Assembly: GCF_900111935.1 (NCBI RefSeq)
Contig: NZ_FOYN01000001.1
Span: 895,574 to 959,573, forward strand
From: Halorubrum sodomense
Lineage (GTDB): Archaea; Halobacteriota; Halobacteria; Halobacteriales; Haloferacaceae
Direction of reading: 5' to 3'
DNA length: 64,000 bases
The notes under the pieces were generated by a model that ran no database searches, was not told where the DNA came from, and was given only the letters and a program-made list of their open reading frames with translations. Both the position numbers and the translations under genes were made by a program. How positions within the stretch are numbered: position 1 is the first letter of the stretch; the number at the start of each line of letters is the position of its first letter. Below are positions 24,853 to 34,034 of this stretch, one piece after another.

Positions 24853-26481
24853 TCAGGTGTGTTTGAGCCGGCGGCGGAAGTAGTAGCGCGTCGCGATGCC
24901 GATCGCGTAGAAGGATAGCACGACCATCAGGAGGATGAGCGCCGTTGCCCACCGGAAAGCGTCGGGGTCACCGACGTTACTCCCGAGGCCGACGCCGGCC
25001 GTAATCAGCGCGAACAGCTGGTACGGGAGCGCCGATGTGGCTTCGAGTAACGCCGGGTTGGCGACGAACGGCGGCGTCGCGGTGAACTGGAAGCCGCCGA
25101 TGACGTCGACCGTCTGCGAGCCCGGCAGGAACGTCCCGCCGGCCATCGTCAGCAGGATCGGCGCCGTCTCGCCCGCGATGCGGCCGACGCCCAGAATGAC
25201 GCCGGTGACGACGCCCGGGAGGGCCGCGGGCAGCACGACGCTTCGGATCGTCTGCCACTTCGACACGCCGAGGGCGGCGCTCGCGTCGCGGTACTCGTCG
25301 GGGACCGAGAGCATCGCCTCGCGGGAGGTGATGACGACGAGCGGCAGCAGCATGAACCCGAGCGTGATCATCCCCGAGAGCAGCGACTTCCCGTTGCCGA
25401 ACCGCGGGATCAGGAACGCGAACCCGAACAGTCCGAACACGATACTCGGCGTGCTCCACAGCCCGTTCGTCGCGACCTCCACGACCTGCGTGAACCGGCC
25501 GCGCTCGGCGTACTCGGTGAGGAAGACGGCCGCGCCGACGCCGAGCGGGACCGCCAGCAGGACGGCCCCGATCACGAGCCAGAACGTGCCGACAATGGCG
25601 GGCAACACGCCTTGGAAATCGTTCAGCAGGGCCACGCCGTTCATCACGAACGGAACGGAGACCGGGAGCGCGACCGAAACGCCGAGGATCGTCGTCTCCG
25701 GACCGGTGCCGAGGCCGACGTCGACGCCGGTCAGCAGGCCGGGAACGCCCTGAACGACCACGTAGGCGACGAGGATACAGAGGAAGGCGACGATGGAGAG
25801 CGCGTTCAGGTAGACGAGCACGTACGCGCCCATGTGCCGCCCGCGGGCCCCGAAGCCGCCGTACGCCTTCGCGGACGCCCACCCGCCGTAGAGGGCCGCG
25901 AACAGCGTCGCCGCGGGGATGAGGAACTCGGCGGTGATCGCGGCCTGCTGTTCCCAGTCGAGCTCCCACGCCCACGCCGGGTCGATGACGCCGGTGAGGA
26001 AGACGAGCCCCGTCAGCACGAGGAGGGCGCCGAGGGGGAGCGTCGACCCGACGTCCTCGCGCGGGAGGACGGTGAGCGCGAACGCGACGGCGCCCACGGC
26101 GACCCCGGCGACGACGCCGACCCCGGTGCCGAGGCCGAGCGTCTGGCTCGCGACGCTCCCGCCGATCAGGACCCACGGGACCGCGGCGCCGAAGCCGGCC
26201 ACGAGGCCGGCGCTCGGGTCGGGGTCGGTCTCAACGTAGCCGAGCCGCGAGCCGGCGCCGAAGGCGATCACCGCGACGCCGAGCGCGGTCAGGAGGCCGC
26301 CGAGCAGCGTGACGGTCCCGACGCCGAACAGCGAGCCGGTGAGGCTGACGCGCTCGAACAGCGCCGTGACGGCGAGCGCGAACAGCACCGCCGAGAGCCC
26401 GACGGCCACGCCGGCGACGGCGTCCGTCTCCGTGGTCTCCGACTCGACCAGCTTCGCGTCCGTTTCGCTCGCCCCGGCCAT
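24853..26481 (-). CDS. pstA: phosphate ABC transporter permease PstA, N-terminally extended
   Basis: 542 residues, roughly twice the usual PstA. The C-terminal 300 residues are a standard permease with the cytoplasmic loop DASAALGVSKWQTIRSVVLP and six TM helices. The first 230 residues add about six more predicted helices (GVAVGLSAVLFALAVTALF and others) plus a linker. Its start overlaps the pstC stop by 1 bp. The extension is seen in some haloarchaeal PstA proteins and has no known role. Confidence 0.92.
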   Translation of the reverse strand: MAGASETDAKLVESETTETDAVAGVAVGLSAVLFALAVTALFERVSLTGSLFGVGTVTLLGGLLTALGVAVIAFGAGSRLGYVETDPDPSAGLVAGFGAAVPWVLIGGSVASQTLGLGTGVGVVAGVAVGAVAFALTVLPREDVGSTLPLGALLVLTGLVFLTGVIDPAWAWELDWEQQAAITAEFLIPAATLFAALYGGWASAKAYGGFGARGRHMGAYVLVYLNALSIVAFLCILVAYVVVQGVPGLLTGVDVGLGTGPETTILGVSVALPVSVPFVMNGVALLNDFQGVLPAIVGTFWLVIGAVLLAVPLGVGAAVFLTEYAERGRFTQVVEVATNGLWSTPSIVFGLFGFAFLIPRFGNGKSLLSGMITLGFMLLPLVVITSREAMLSVPDEYRDASAALGVSKWQTIRSVVLPAALPGVVTGVILGVGRIAGETAPILLTMAGGTFLPGSQTVDVIGGFQFTATPPFVANPALLEATSALPYQLFALITAGVGLGSNVGDPDAFRWATALILLMVVLSFYAIGIATRYYFRRRLKHT

Positions 26482-27614
26482 CAGACCTCACCCCCGAGCC
26501 GCTTGTGCATCCGCCACTCGATGTACTGCGCCCCGATCGAGATGACGAGGACGGTGACGAACAGGATGACGCCCGCGACGAACAGCGCGTCCATCTGGAG
26601 CCCGTCGGCCTCGCCGTAGTTCCGCGCGATGATCGAGGTCAGGGTCTCCTGGCCGTAGAAGACGTTGACCAGCGGATCCGTCAGTCGCGGCACGCCGCGG
26701 AGCATCACGGTCGCGGCCATCGTCTCGCCGATGGCCCGGCCGACGCCGAGCAGGACCGCCGCGGAGACCCCCGAGAACGCCGCCGGCAGGGTGATCGAGG
26801 TCATCGTCTGCCAGTCGGTCGTCCCCATCGCCAGCGACCCGCTCTTCATCGACTCGGGGACGCTGCTCAGCGCGTCCTCCGCGACCGAGACGACGGTCGG
26901 GAGCGCCATCAGGCCGACGACGATCCCGACGAACAGGTACGACCCCTGCCCGGTCGTCTGGAACTGGTCCGAGGCCCACGGGCCGAGCACGGTGAAGCCG
27001 ATGAACCCGTAGACGATCGACGGGATGCCCGCGAGGATCTCGACGCCGGGTTTGACGACCTCGCGGACGGTGGCCGGAGCGATCTCCGAGAGGAACAGCG
27101 CCGCGGAGACGCCGAGCGGCGCGGCGACGGCCGACGCGATGAGCGTCACCATCACCGTGCCGTGGATCATCGGGACCATCGAGTAGCGGATCGGCGGCGA
27201 GACCGCGTCCCAGTTCGGCTGGATGAACATCCGGAGCCCGGGGACGGAGACACCGAACACCGTCGCGCTCTCGTACCGGATCACCGGGATCGACTCCCGG
27301 AAGATGAACACGATGATCAGTCCGAGGATGAGGATCGTCGAGGCCGTCATCATCAGCGCGATGGTGTACGCCGTCTCCTCCTGGTACCGGACCCACCCGA
27401 TCGCCGACGAGCCGAGGAAGGCGACGAAGGGGAGGACGGTCCAGTTCGAGACGGCGAGGAACCCGACGAGCGCGCCGAGGAGCGACACCGCCATCACCGA
27501 GATGATCGCCAGCGCGGCCGTCTCGGTCTCGTCGGCGAACCGTTTGGTCCGCCGGACCTGTTCGCCGATCGCACCGCGGATCCGTCCGTCTCGGGAGTCT
27601 GTTACCTGTGCCAT
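26481..27614 (-). CDS. pstC: phosphate ABC transporter permease PstC
   Basis: 377 residues with a charged N-terminus (MAQVTDSRDGRIRGAIGEQ), then about eight membrane helices. The coupling loop reads GTTDWQTMTSITLPAAFSG. GIPSIVYGFIGFTVLGPW is typical of PstC/PstA. It lies 159 bp downstream of pstS, a gap that may hold a processing or attenuation site. Confidence 0.94.
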   Translation of the reverse strand: MAQVTDSRDGRIRGAIGEQVRRTKRFADETETAALAIISVMAVSLLGALVGFLAVSNWTVLPFVAFLGSSAIGWVRYQEETAYTIALMMTASTILILGLIIVFIFRESIPVIRYESATVFGVSVPGLRMFIQPNWDAVSPPIRYSMVPMIHGTVMVTLIASAVAAPLGVSAALFLSEIAPATVREVVKPGVEILAGIPSIVYGFIGFTVLGPWASDQFQTTGQGSYLFVGIVVGLMALPTVVSVAEDALSSVPESMKSGSLAMGTTDWQTMTSITLPAAFSGVSAAVLLGVGRAIGETMAATVMLRGVPRLTDPLVNVFYGQETLTSIIARNYGEADGLQMDALFVAGVILFVTVLVISIGAQYIEWRMHKRLGGEV

Positions 27615-27773
27615 GGGGTTGGTATGAGTGGCATGTGTGTTCCGTATGTCGTAGAAACGTCGTTCGCGTCGAGGGCGGGTTCCGAACGCCGCGGGGGAGC
27701 AGGCGTCCGAGGGGAAGTGCCCCCTCGGGGAGCGCGGCGGATCCCGACGGCGCGCGACCGAACTCCCTCCGCG

Positions 27774-29000
27774 CTAGGGCATCAGGAGGTCTTCCGTGGC
27801 GACGGACGAGACCTTCTCTTTCATCGCCTCGAGGTCGCTGGTCGGGAGCGGGATGTAGTTGCTCCCCTCGACGAAGACGGTCTGCCCGTACTCGTTGAGG
27901 AACATGTTGATGAACGCCGCCTCGCGCCGGTCGTACCCGCCGCCGTCGGGGTTGCTCTCCTCGATGAGGGTGTACATGTGGAGGTCACGGTTGAGCGGGT
28001 ACTCGGAGTCGAAGATCGTGTTCTCCGCGTCTCGGCTGGTCTCGTACAGCGTGCCGTCGAAGTTGATGGCGATGGGCGTGACCTCCGGACCGGTGAACGC
28101 CAGCGCCATGTACGCGATGGCGCCCTCGTTCTGGGCGACCGCCTGCGCGACCTGCTGGTTCTGCCCGAAGCGCGTGTCGACGCCGGACATCGAGGCGTCG
28201 GCGCTGCCGAGCATGTTCAGGCGGAACGAGGTGTCGGTGCCGGACCCCTCGGCGCGGCCGATGGCGTAGATCTCCTGGTCGTAGTCGATCCCGTCGATCT
28301 GGTTCCAGTTGGTGATCTCGTCCTGGTAGATGCCGCGAATCTCCTCGCCGGTCAGCTGGCTAACGCCGGCGTCGACGACGTCGGAGCTGACGACGACCGG
28401 CTGGCCGTCGCGGCCGACGACGTTGTCGACCACCGTGTTCTGCGCCTTCTCCTCGCTCCAGTCCAGTTCGGCCGTGATCGGCCCGGAGGAGTTGCCGATG
28501 TCGACGAGCCCCTCGGTGACGGCCTCGCAGCCGGTCCCGGAGTGGCTCAGGCCGACCGTCGTCGGGAACGGCGGGGAGGAGCGCTGGTCGGTCGGCTCGA
28601 AGCCGAACTTCGAGGCGAAGTAGTCGGCGAGGAGCATGTCGTCCGCGCCGTCGGACGCGAGCTGCTCCCAGCCGGGCACCGAGCCCTCGTCGTTCGCACC
28701 CCAGTACTCGCCGTCGCTCGGCGGGGCGTTGGAGTTCCAGTACGAGCTCCCCGTGTTCGAGATCGGGTACACCGTCGAGGAGCCCTCGGCGTTGAGCAGC
28801 GCCGTGTTCGAACCCGAACCGCCACCGCTGCTGTCGGACATCGTGTTGCCGCCGCCGGAGCCCCCTCCGCTGCCGCCGGAGGCGTCGCCGCCGTCGGTGC
28901 TGCCCCCGCAGCCCGCCAATCCGGCGGTCCCGAGCGCCCCGGACGTGATGAGCACTTTCCGCCGCGACACGCCGCCGTCGACCCAGTTCCGGTCTGACAT
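27774..29000 (-). CDS. pstS: phosphate-binding lipoprotein PstS
   Basis: 408 residues. A Tat-type signal with SRRKVLITSGALGTAGLAGC gives a lipobox Cys near residue 31, followed by a Gly/Ser-rich tether. The binding domain has the phosphate-contacting NAEGSSTVYPIS and GRAEGSGTDTSF motifs. It delivers phosphate to PstCAB. First gene of the operon, with a short leader after a TATA element. Confidence 0.94.
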   Translation of the reverse strand: MSDRNWVDGGVSRRKVLITSGALGTAGLAGCGGSTDGGDASGGSGGGSGGGNTMSDSSGGGSGSNTALLNAEGSSTVYPISNTGSSYWNSNAPPSDGEYWGANDEGSVPGWEQLASDGADDMLLADYFASKFGFEPTDQRSSPPFPTTVGLSHSGTGCEAVTEGLVDIGNSSGPITAELDWSEEKAQNTVVDNVVGRDGQPVVVSSDVVDAGVSQLTGEEIRGIYQDEITNWNQIDGIDYDQEIYAIGRAEGSGTDTSFRLNMLGSADASMSGVDTRFGQNQQVAQAVAQNEGAIAYMALAFTGPEVTPIAINFDGTLYETSRDAENTIFDSEYPLNRDLHMYTLIEESNPDGGGYDRREAAFINMFLNEYGQTVFVEGSNYIPLPTSDLEAMKEKVSSVATEDLLMP

Positions 29001-29029
29001 CGAGTAGTCACACGGACCAGCTCATTAAA

Positions 29030-29044
29030 CTGTTTTATATTTCT
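29030..29044 (-). promoter_or_regulatory. pst operon TATA element
   Basis: On the minus strand the sequence AGAAATATAAAACAG is centred about 36 bp upstream of the pstS ATG at 29000. This predicts transcription from around 29010 with a leader of about ten bases. The whole 29001-29160 interval is AT-rich and could carry phosphate-response sites, but I recognise no defined box. Confidence 0.6.
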
Positions 29045-29207
29045 GATATTTTCGAGTCGGTACTCGTAGCGAGTGCGCGGTACCGATATGTTGCGCTCCG
29101 GAGAACGATGTCTTCTATATAGAACGCAATATCGCTAAGTTGAGAACTATCCGTCAACGATCGGCTCTGACGGAAGGTATACACCGCCCTGTACAGAAGG
29201 GCGCGGT

Positions 29208-30212
29208 ATGAGCCAACTCGCGCTCGGGGAGCGCCCCCTCGACGAGCTCGTCGACGCCGTCACGGAGCGGACGGACGAGGACCCGGAGTCGGTCCGTCGG
29301 TGGCTCGACCCGTTCACCGACGGCGGGACCGTCACCCCCGCGGCGGTCGAGGCGACCGTCACCGACGTGTCACAGATCATCGCGACCGCCGAGACGCGCG
29401 CCGACCTCGCGACGCGGGCCCGCGAGAGCGCGAGCGACGCGGTCGCCGACGCCCCCGACCTCGACGTCGTCGACGTCCGCGACAGGGAGTTCGACGAGCG
29501 GCTCGCGGACCTCCGCGAGGAAGTCCAGGCGCTCGGCGCGGCGCTCGGCGCGGCGACCGACGACCTCGACTCGCCGGTGCGCGTCTACCGGGCCGCCGTC
29601 GAGCTCCACGATATCACGACGGACGCACAGAACGTCGTCCGGACCGCTCACGACCTCGAAACCGAGCTCGAGGCGTTCGAGGCGTGGCTCGACTCCGCCG
29701 ACCGACGGCACGACGGACTCGCCGCCGACGTCGACGCCGCCGCGGAGTCCGCCGAGTCCGTCGCGGAGACCGTCGCGTCCCTTCGGGAGGCGACCGATCC
29801 CGACCGAGCGCGACGGTTCGACGCCGCCGTCCAGACGCGGGTCCTCGACGTCGTCGTCGACGACCTCCGGGCGGAGGCGGCCGACCTCCGCGCGTGGGCC
29901 GAGCGCGACGGCGCCGACTTCCCGACGGACGTCGACGCCCGGATCGACGAGGTCGAGACCGAGGTGGCGGCGAGCGCCGAGGCGCTCGCCGACGGCCCGA
30001 GCCTCGACGGCGAGTTCGGCGACCGTCTCGACGAGCTCGACGCGGCGCTGTCCGACGTCGAGCCGCCAGTCGCGTGGGGGCTTGTCGACGAAACGGTCGC
30101 GGAGGCCCGGGCGTCGGCCTCGGCGGACGAGCCGGCGACGGGCCCGGCGGCGAGCGACGACACGGGGCCATCGGAGAGCGGACGGGCCGTCGACCGGAAC
30201 GGCGCCCGATAG
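29208..30212 (+). CDS. coiled-coil acidic protein, transducer-like
   Basis: 334 residues, almost entirely helical with heptad-like patterns (ERLADLREEVQALGAALGAA, VRTAHDLETELEAFEAWL). No signal peptide or TM segment, and a disordered Ala/Asp C-terminus. It resembles the haloarchaeal proteins labelled halo transducer protein, but I see neither a methyl-accepting signalling hairpin nor a HAMP domain. Head of a run of four rightward genes that encode mainly lipoproteins. Confidence 0.7.
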   Translation: MSQLALGERPLDELVDAVTERTDEDPESVRRWLDPFTDGGTVTPAAVEATVTDVSQIIATAETRADLATRARESASDAVADAPDLDVVDVRDREFDERLADLREEVQALGAALGAATDDLDSPVRVYRAAVELHDITTDAQNVVRTAHDLETELEAFEAWLDSADRRHDGLAADVDAAAESAESVAETVASLREATDPDRARRFDAAVQTRVLDVVVDDLRAEAADLRAWAERDGADFPTDVDARIDEVETEVAASAEALADGPSLDGEFGDRLDELDAALSDVEPPVAWGLVDETVAEARASASADEPATGPAASDDTGPSESGRAVDRNGAR

Positions 30213-30218
30213 CCGCCG

Positions 30219-31154
30219 ATGCGGACCGCACTCACCAGCCCCACCGAGGGCTCGCGACCGGTACGCGCGTCTCGCAGGCCTCGGGCCGCCGCCGCGGCCC
30301 TCTTGGTCCTCCTCGCGGGGTGCGGAGGGGTCGTCCCCGGCGGATCGCCCGCCGGCGACTCCGCCCCGCAACTCCAGTCACCGGCGGGCCCGTCGAACGC
30401 GACGCCGAACGAGAGCCTCGCGGACGCCGAGTTCCCGGCGGGGTTCTCCCGCTCCGGGGTCGACCTGACCGTCGCGCGCGAACGGTCCGTCGCGTTCCTC
30501 CGGACGGGGCCGGTGTCGGGCACCGCGCTCGAACGGTTCCGGGCCGGGGCGTACGCCGACTACCGGTACGAGGCGGACTCGAACCGGACCCGGTTCCGAC
30601 TCGACGTCCACAACGGCTACGTCGACATCACCCGCAACGACGTGTACGTGGACGGCGGCGTTCGGTACGTCCGCAGCGCGCGGAACCGCCGGGCGTCGTT
30701 CGACGCCGAGAACGGGTCGGTGGCCGAGACCAGGCACCGGGCCGCCGACTCGATGTGGGCCGTCGCCTCGCGGATCCTGACCGTCGGCGACTTCCGCGCG
30801 GTCGACGCCGGCGGCGAGGGCGACGAGCGCCGCATCCGGTACGTCGCGACCGGGGTCGCGGTCCCGAACGCCACCGACGTCCGGGGGTCGCTGACCGTCG
30901 ACGGCGACGGGGTCGTGCGGGAGGCGCGCCTCCTGTACGTCCGGGCCGGCGAGCGGAAGCGGTTCGAGTACGCGGTCAGCACCGGGGCCGGCGACGTGGC
31001 GCCGCCGCCCTGGCTCCCGGCGGCGCGCGCGGACGCGAGCCCCCCGGCGAGCGCGGAATCGCCTGCGGCGGCCGGGGCGACGGCGCCCGCGCTCGCGGCG
31101 GGGAGCCCGGCGCGGCGGGCCGACGGAGCGGCCGCCGGAGGGGGTCGGCGATGA
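30219..31154 (+). CDS. haloarchaeal lipoprotein, DUF7537-like
   Basis: 311 residues. Basic start, hydrophobic AAAAALLVLLAGC with the lipobox Cys near residue 36, then a beta-rich domain (FRLDVHNGYVDITRNDVYVD) and an Ala/Pro-rich tail. The layout, with a conserved Y/R-rich middle, matches a large haloarchaeal lipoprotein family of unknown role. Stop overlaps the next gene by 4 bp. Confidence 0.75.
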   Translation: MRTALTSPTEGSRPVRASRRPRAAAAALLVLLAGCGGVVPGGSPAGDSAPQLQSPAGPSNATPNESLADAEFPAGFSRSGVDLTVARERSVAFLRTGPVSGTALERFRAGAYADYRYEADSNRTRFRLDVHNGYVDITRNDVYVDGGVRYVRSARNRRASFDAENGSVAETRHRAADSMWAVASRILTVGDFRAVDAGGEGDERRIRYVATGVAVPNATDVRGSLTVDGDGVVREARLLYVRAGERKRFEYAVSTGAGDVAPPPWLPAARADASPPASAESPAAAGATAPALAAGSPARRADGAAAGGGRR

Positions 31155-31630
31155 CTCGCCGTCGGGCGCTCGCCTGCGTCCTGTTGCTCGTCACCGCCGG
31201 GTGCGCGGGCCTCGGCGGCACCGCCGCCGACGTGACCGTCGAGAACGCGCAGGCGACCGAGTACCGGCTGACGGCGTACCTGATCGAGGAGCCGGTCGGC
31301 GCCGGCAACGTCACCTTCCGGGCGACGAACGAGACCGGCGCGCGGACGACGGTAGAGCGGTTGCGGTTCGAGACCGACGGCCCGTACTACAACGCCTCGC
31401 TGAGCGCCGAGTGGAACGCGACCGAGCGGCGCTTGGTCGTCTCGCCGGGCGAGACGCGGACCGCCACGTTCGACGCCTGGGAGCCCGGTACGGCGGTCGT
31501 GTACGTGTTCGAAGCGCCGGACGGGCGAGTGGTCCGGACCTCGTTCGCCGACTGTCCCCGCGACTCGCTGAGCCACACGTTCGTGTTCTCCGACGGCCCG
31601 GAGAACGGCTACCGGTCGACCTGCTCGTGA
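31151..31630 (+). CDS. small haloarchaeal lipoprotein
   Basis: 159 residues. MTRRRALACVLLLVTAGCAG is a lipoprotein signal with Cys18. The mature part is beta-rich (VTVENAQATEYRLTAYLIEE) and has several Asn-x-Thr/Ser sites, fitting a glycosylated surface protein. Co-translated with the upstream lipoprotein gene through a 4-bp overlap. Confidence 0.75.
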   Translation: MTRRRALACVLLLVTAGCAGLGGTAADVTVENAQATEYRLTAYLIEEPVGAGNVTFRATNETGARTTVERLRFETDGPYYNASLSAEWNATERRLVVSPGETRTATFDAWEPGTAVVYVFEAPDGRVVRTSFADCPRDSLSHTFVFSDGPENGYRSTCS

Positions 31631-31687
31631 CCGGACCGCACGACCGGAGGCGATCATTTAACTCGGTATCCGGACAACGGGTGACCG

Positions 31688-32131
31688 ATGCCCTCCGCAA
31701 CTCGCCGCACGTTCGTCGCCGGACTGTCGACGGCGCTCGTCGTCGCCGCCGCCGGGTGCGCCGGAAGTGGCTCCGACTCGGCTCCCGCCCACTGGGTGAG
31801 CGTCTACCTCGGAGAGCGCGAGGAGACTCATGACGTGACCGTCGCGATCACCGACGCGAGCGGCGCGACGCTGTTCGAGGAAGCGTATCGCCTCTCGGAC
31901 GACAACGAGGCCGAGGAGGACGAGCCCATTCCCGGGTCGTCGGAGCCGGAGTCCGTCGTCGTGACCGTCGACGGCGTCAGATTCGAGCGGGACTGGCCGG
32001 GGGTCGAGCGGCCGGGACTTCCCTGCGGGGATCCGAACCGCAGCGGCGTCGAACTGTGGATCGAGTCCGCCTCCGACGGGACGCCCGCGTTGCGGTTGGA
32101 GACCGGGTGTCAACGCGTGGCAAACGAGTAG
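31688..32131 (+). CDS. Tat-dependent small lipoprotein
   Basis: 147 residues. MPSATRRTFVAGLSTALVVAAAGCAG carries the Arg-Arg pair and a lipobox Cys at residue 24. The mature domain has beta-type repeats and two Cys (LPCGDP, ETGCQ) that could pair. A TATA-like TTTAACTCGG lies just upstream. Unknown function. Confidence 0.75.
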   Translation: MPSATRRTFVAGLSTALVVAAAGCAGSGSDSAPAHWVSVYLGEREETHDVTVAITDASGATLFEEAYRLSDDNEAEEDEPIPGSSEPESVVVTVDGVRFERDWPGVERPGLPCGDPNRSGVELWIESASDGTPALRLETGCQRVANE

Positions 32132-32212
32132 GCTGCGCCGACGATCGGTATATATATCCGTACATATGGCTCTTAGCGGCGTTTAATATCGTGTCCGTCG
32201 CACGGGCAGGTA

Positions 32213-32428
32213 ATGGGTCGCTTCCACTCGGACGTCGAACCGCACCACCTCGACATCGACATCGACGAGTACGAGAACGCGTACGTCGTCGGTGACATCC
32301 ACGAACGACTGATGCGACTCGCGAGCGAGCGGGTGCCGGACGACCGGTCCGGCGGCGACTCGGAGCCGCGGCGCGAGCCGAGCGTCGACCTCGACGGCGT
32401 ATTCACCTCCGACACCGACGCGAACTGA
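32213..32428 (+). CDS. small haloarchaeal hypothetical protein
   Basis: 71 residues starting MGRFHSDVEPHHLDIDIDEYENAYVVGDIHERLMRLASERV; acidic, helical in the middle with a disordered tail. TTTAATAT about 30 bp upstream is a good TATA candidate, supporting a real gene. No family recognised. Confidence 0.6.
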   Translation: MGRFHSDVEPHHLDIDIDEYENAYVVGDIHERLMRLASERVPDDRSGGDSEPRREPSVDLDGVFTSDTDAN

Positions 32429-32478
32429 CGCGGCGGTCGTCCCGTACCTTTTCCATCCGGGCGCGTGTTCGGGTCGGC

Positions 32479-33069
32479 ATGACGCGGATCTCGTCGCTCG
32501 TCGCCCGCTCGCTCACCGACTTCGTCGAGGGGTTGGCCGTCGCGATACCGCGGCTGCTCTCGGGGGTGGTGTTCCTCGCGCTGGCGTACGTGACGGTGAA
32601 GGTCGTCCTCGCGCTCGTTCGGGGGTCGATCGACCGGGTGTACATCGGTGACCGCGAACTCGTCGGCGACCTGATCGCCACGCTCGTGGCCATCTTCCTC
32701 TGGTTCGGCGTCGCGCTCACCTTCCTCAAGGTGCTCGGGATGGGCGACATCGCGGCGAGTCTGGGCACCGCCGTCGGCTTCATCGCCCTCGGGGTCTCGT
32801 ACGCGCTCTCCGAGATGATCGAGGACACGGTGGCGGGCGTCTACCTCCTCCGCGACCCCGACTTCAACGTCGGCTATCGCGTCGAGGCGAAGGGCGTCAC
32901 CGGCACCGTCGCCGCCATCGAGCTCCGGAAGACGCGGATCGACACGGACGCCGGCGACCGGATCGTGATGGCCAACCGCGAGATCGAGCCGCGCTGGACC
33001 CACGACGTGCCGGCGGCCGACGCGACGGGTGACGACGAGCCCTCGTCGGCGGACGGCTCAACCGCGTAA
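32479..33069 (+). CDS. short MscS-like mechanosensitive channel protein
   Basis: 196 residues. Three hydrophobic helices (RLLSGVVFLALAYVTVKVVL, LIATLVAIFLWFGVALTF, and the Gly/Ala-rich SLGTAVGFIALGVSYALSEMI pore helix) are followed by a beta domain (NVGYRVEAKGVTGTVAAIEL). This is the core of an MscS channel without the usual C-terminal cage, so it is shorter than bacterial MscS (about 280). Confidence 0.8.
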   Translation: MTRISSLVARSLTDFVEGLAVAIPRLLSGVVFLALAYVTVKVVLALVRGSIDRVYIGDRELVGDLIATLVAIFLWFGVALTFLKVLGMGDIAASLGTAVGFIALGVSYALSEMIEDTVAGVYLLRDPDFNVGYRVEAKGVTGTVAAIELRKTRIDTDAGDRIVMANREIEPRWTHDVPAADATGDDEPSSADGSTA

Positions 33070-33184
33070 CAACGCGCAGACGTGAGGACGGCGTTGGGGG
33101 TGATCGATCCCCGCGAGTCGAGATACCGACGGCTCGCGGACGTCGAACGGGCGAACGGGAACCGAAACGCGAAAAACGACCGGC

Positions 33185-34018
33185 CTACAGTTCGTCCTCG
33201 AAGTCTTCGAGGGCGAACACGGTGTCGGCGCCGCGGCGGTCGAGCGTCTCGTTGGCGAGGAGCCAGTAGACGACCGACAGCGCGCGCCGACCCTTGTTGT
33301 TCGTCGGGATGACGAGGTCGACGTTCGACAGCTGGTTGTTGGAGTCGCACATCGCGATCACCGGGATGCCGACGGTGATGGCCTCCTTGACGGCCTGCGC
33401 GTCGCCGATCGGGTCGGTGACCACGACGACGTCCGGCTCGATGTAGCCGGCGTAGTCGGGGTTCGTCAGCGTGCCCGGGATGAAGCGACCGGTGCGGGCG
33501 CGGGCGCCGATGGCGTCCGCGAACTTCTCGGCCGGGAACCGACCGTACTGCCGCGAGGACGTGACGAGGATCTGCTCGGGATTGTAGTTCTCGAGGAAGT
33601 CCGCGGCCGTGCGGATTCGCTCGTCGGTGAGGCTCACGTCGAGGACGTACAGCCCGTCGTCGCGGACGCGGTGGATGAACCGCTCCATGTCCTTCGTCTT
33701 CTGCTGGGTCCCGATGTGGACCCCCGCCGAGAGGTAGTCCTCGACGGGGATCAGCAGGTCGACGTCGTCGTCGGGCATGACGTCGTCGTCGAACGGGGAG
33801 GCGTCGTCGTCCTCCTCCTCGGTCTCCTCCGCGGCCGCGGCGGCGGCCTCGCTCTCGGCGTCGGCGGCTGCTTCGGGTTCGGCGTCGGCGGACGCCCCCT
33901 CGGCAGCCGCGTCGGCGGTCGGTTCCTCGGTCGTGTCGGCCTCCTCCTCGACCGCCGCGTCGACCGCCTCGGTCTCCGCGTCGTCGTCGAGTTCGACCGC
34001 GTCGTTGTCTTCGCTCAT
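33185..34018 (-). CDS. rps2: 30S ribosomal protein S2 with acidic N-terminal extension
   Basis: 277 residues. The conserved S2 body starts near residue 90 ([20 protein letters not shown]) and includes [20 protein letters not shown]. About 85 Asp/Glu/Ala residues precede it, a halophilic extension. Last gene of the ribosomal/RNA polymerase cluster, 16 bp after enolase. Confidence 0.95.
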   Translation of the reverse strand: MSEDNDAVELDDDAETEAVDAAVEEEADTTEEPTADAAAEGASADAEPEAAADAESEAAAAAAEETEEEDDDASPFDDDVMPDDDVDLLIPVEDYLSAGVHIGTQQKTKDMERFIHRVRDDGLYVLDVSLTDERIRTAADFLENYNPEQILVTSSRQYGRFPAEKFADAIGARARTGRFIPGTLTNPDYAGYIEPDVVVVTDPIGDAQAVKEAITVGIPVIAMCDSNNQLSNVDLVIPTNNKGRRALSVVYWLLANETLDRRGADTVFALEDFEDEL

Positions 34019-34034
34019 GCGTGGTGTCGGTCCG

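Noticed and set aside
26505..28997. 830-codon ORF opposite pstC and pstS
   Set aside because: Shadow ORF over two well-identified genes; no recognisable domain.
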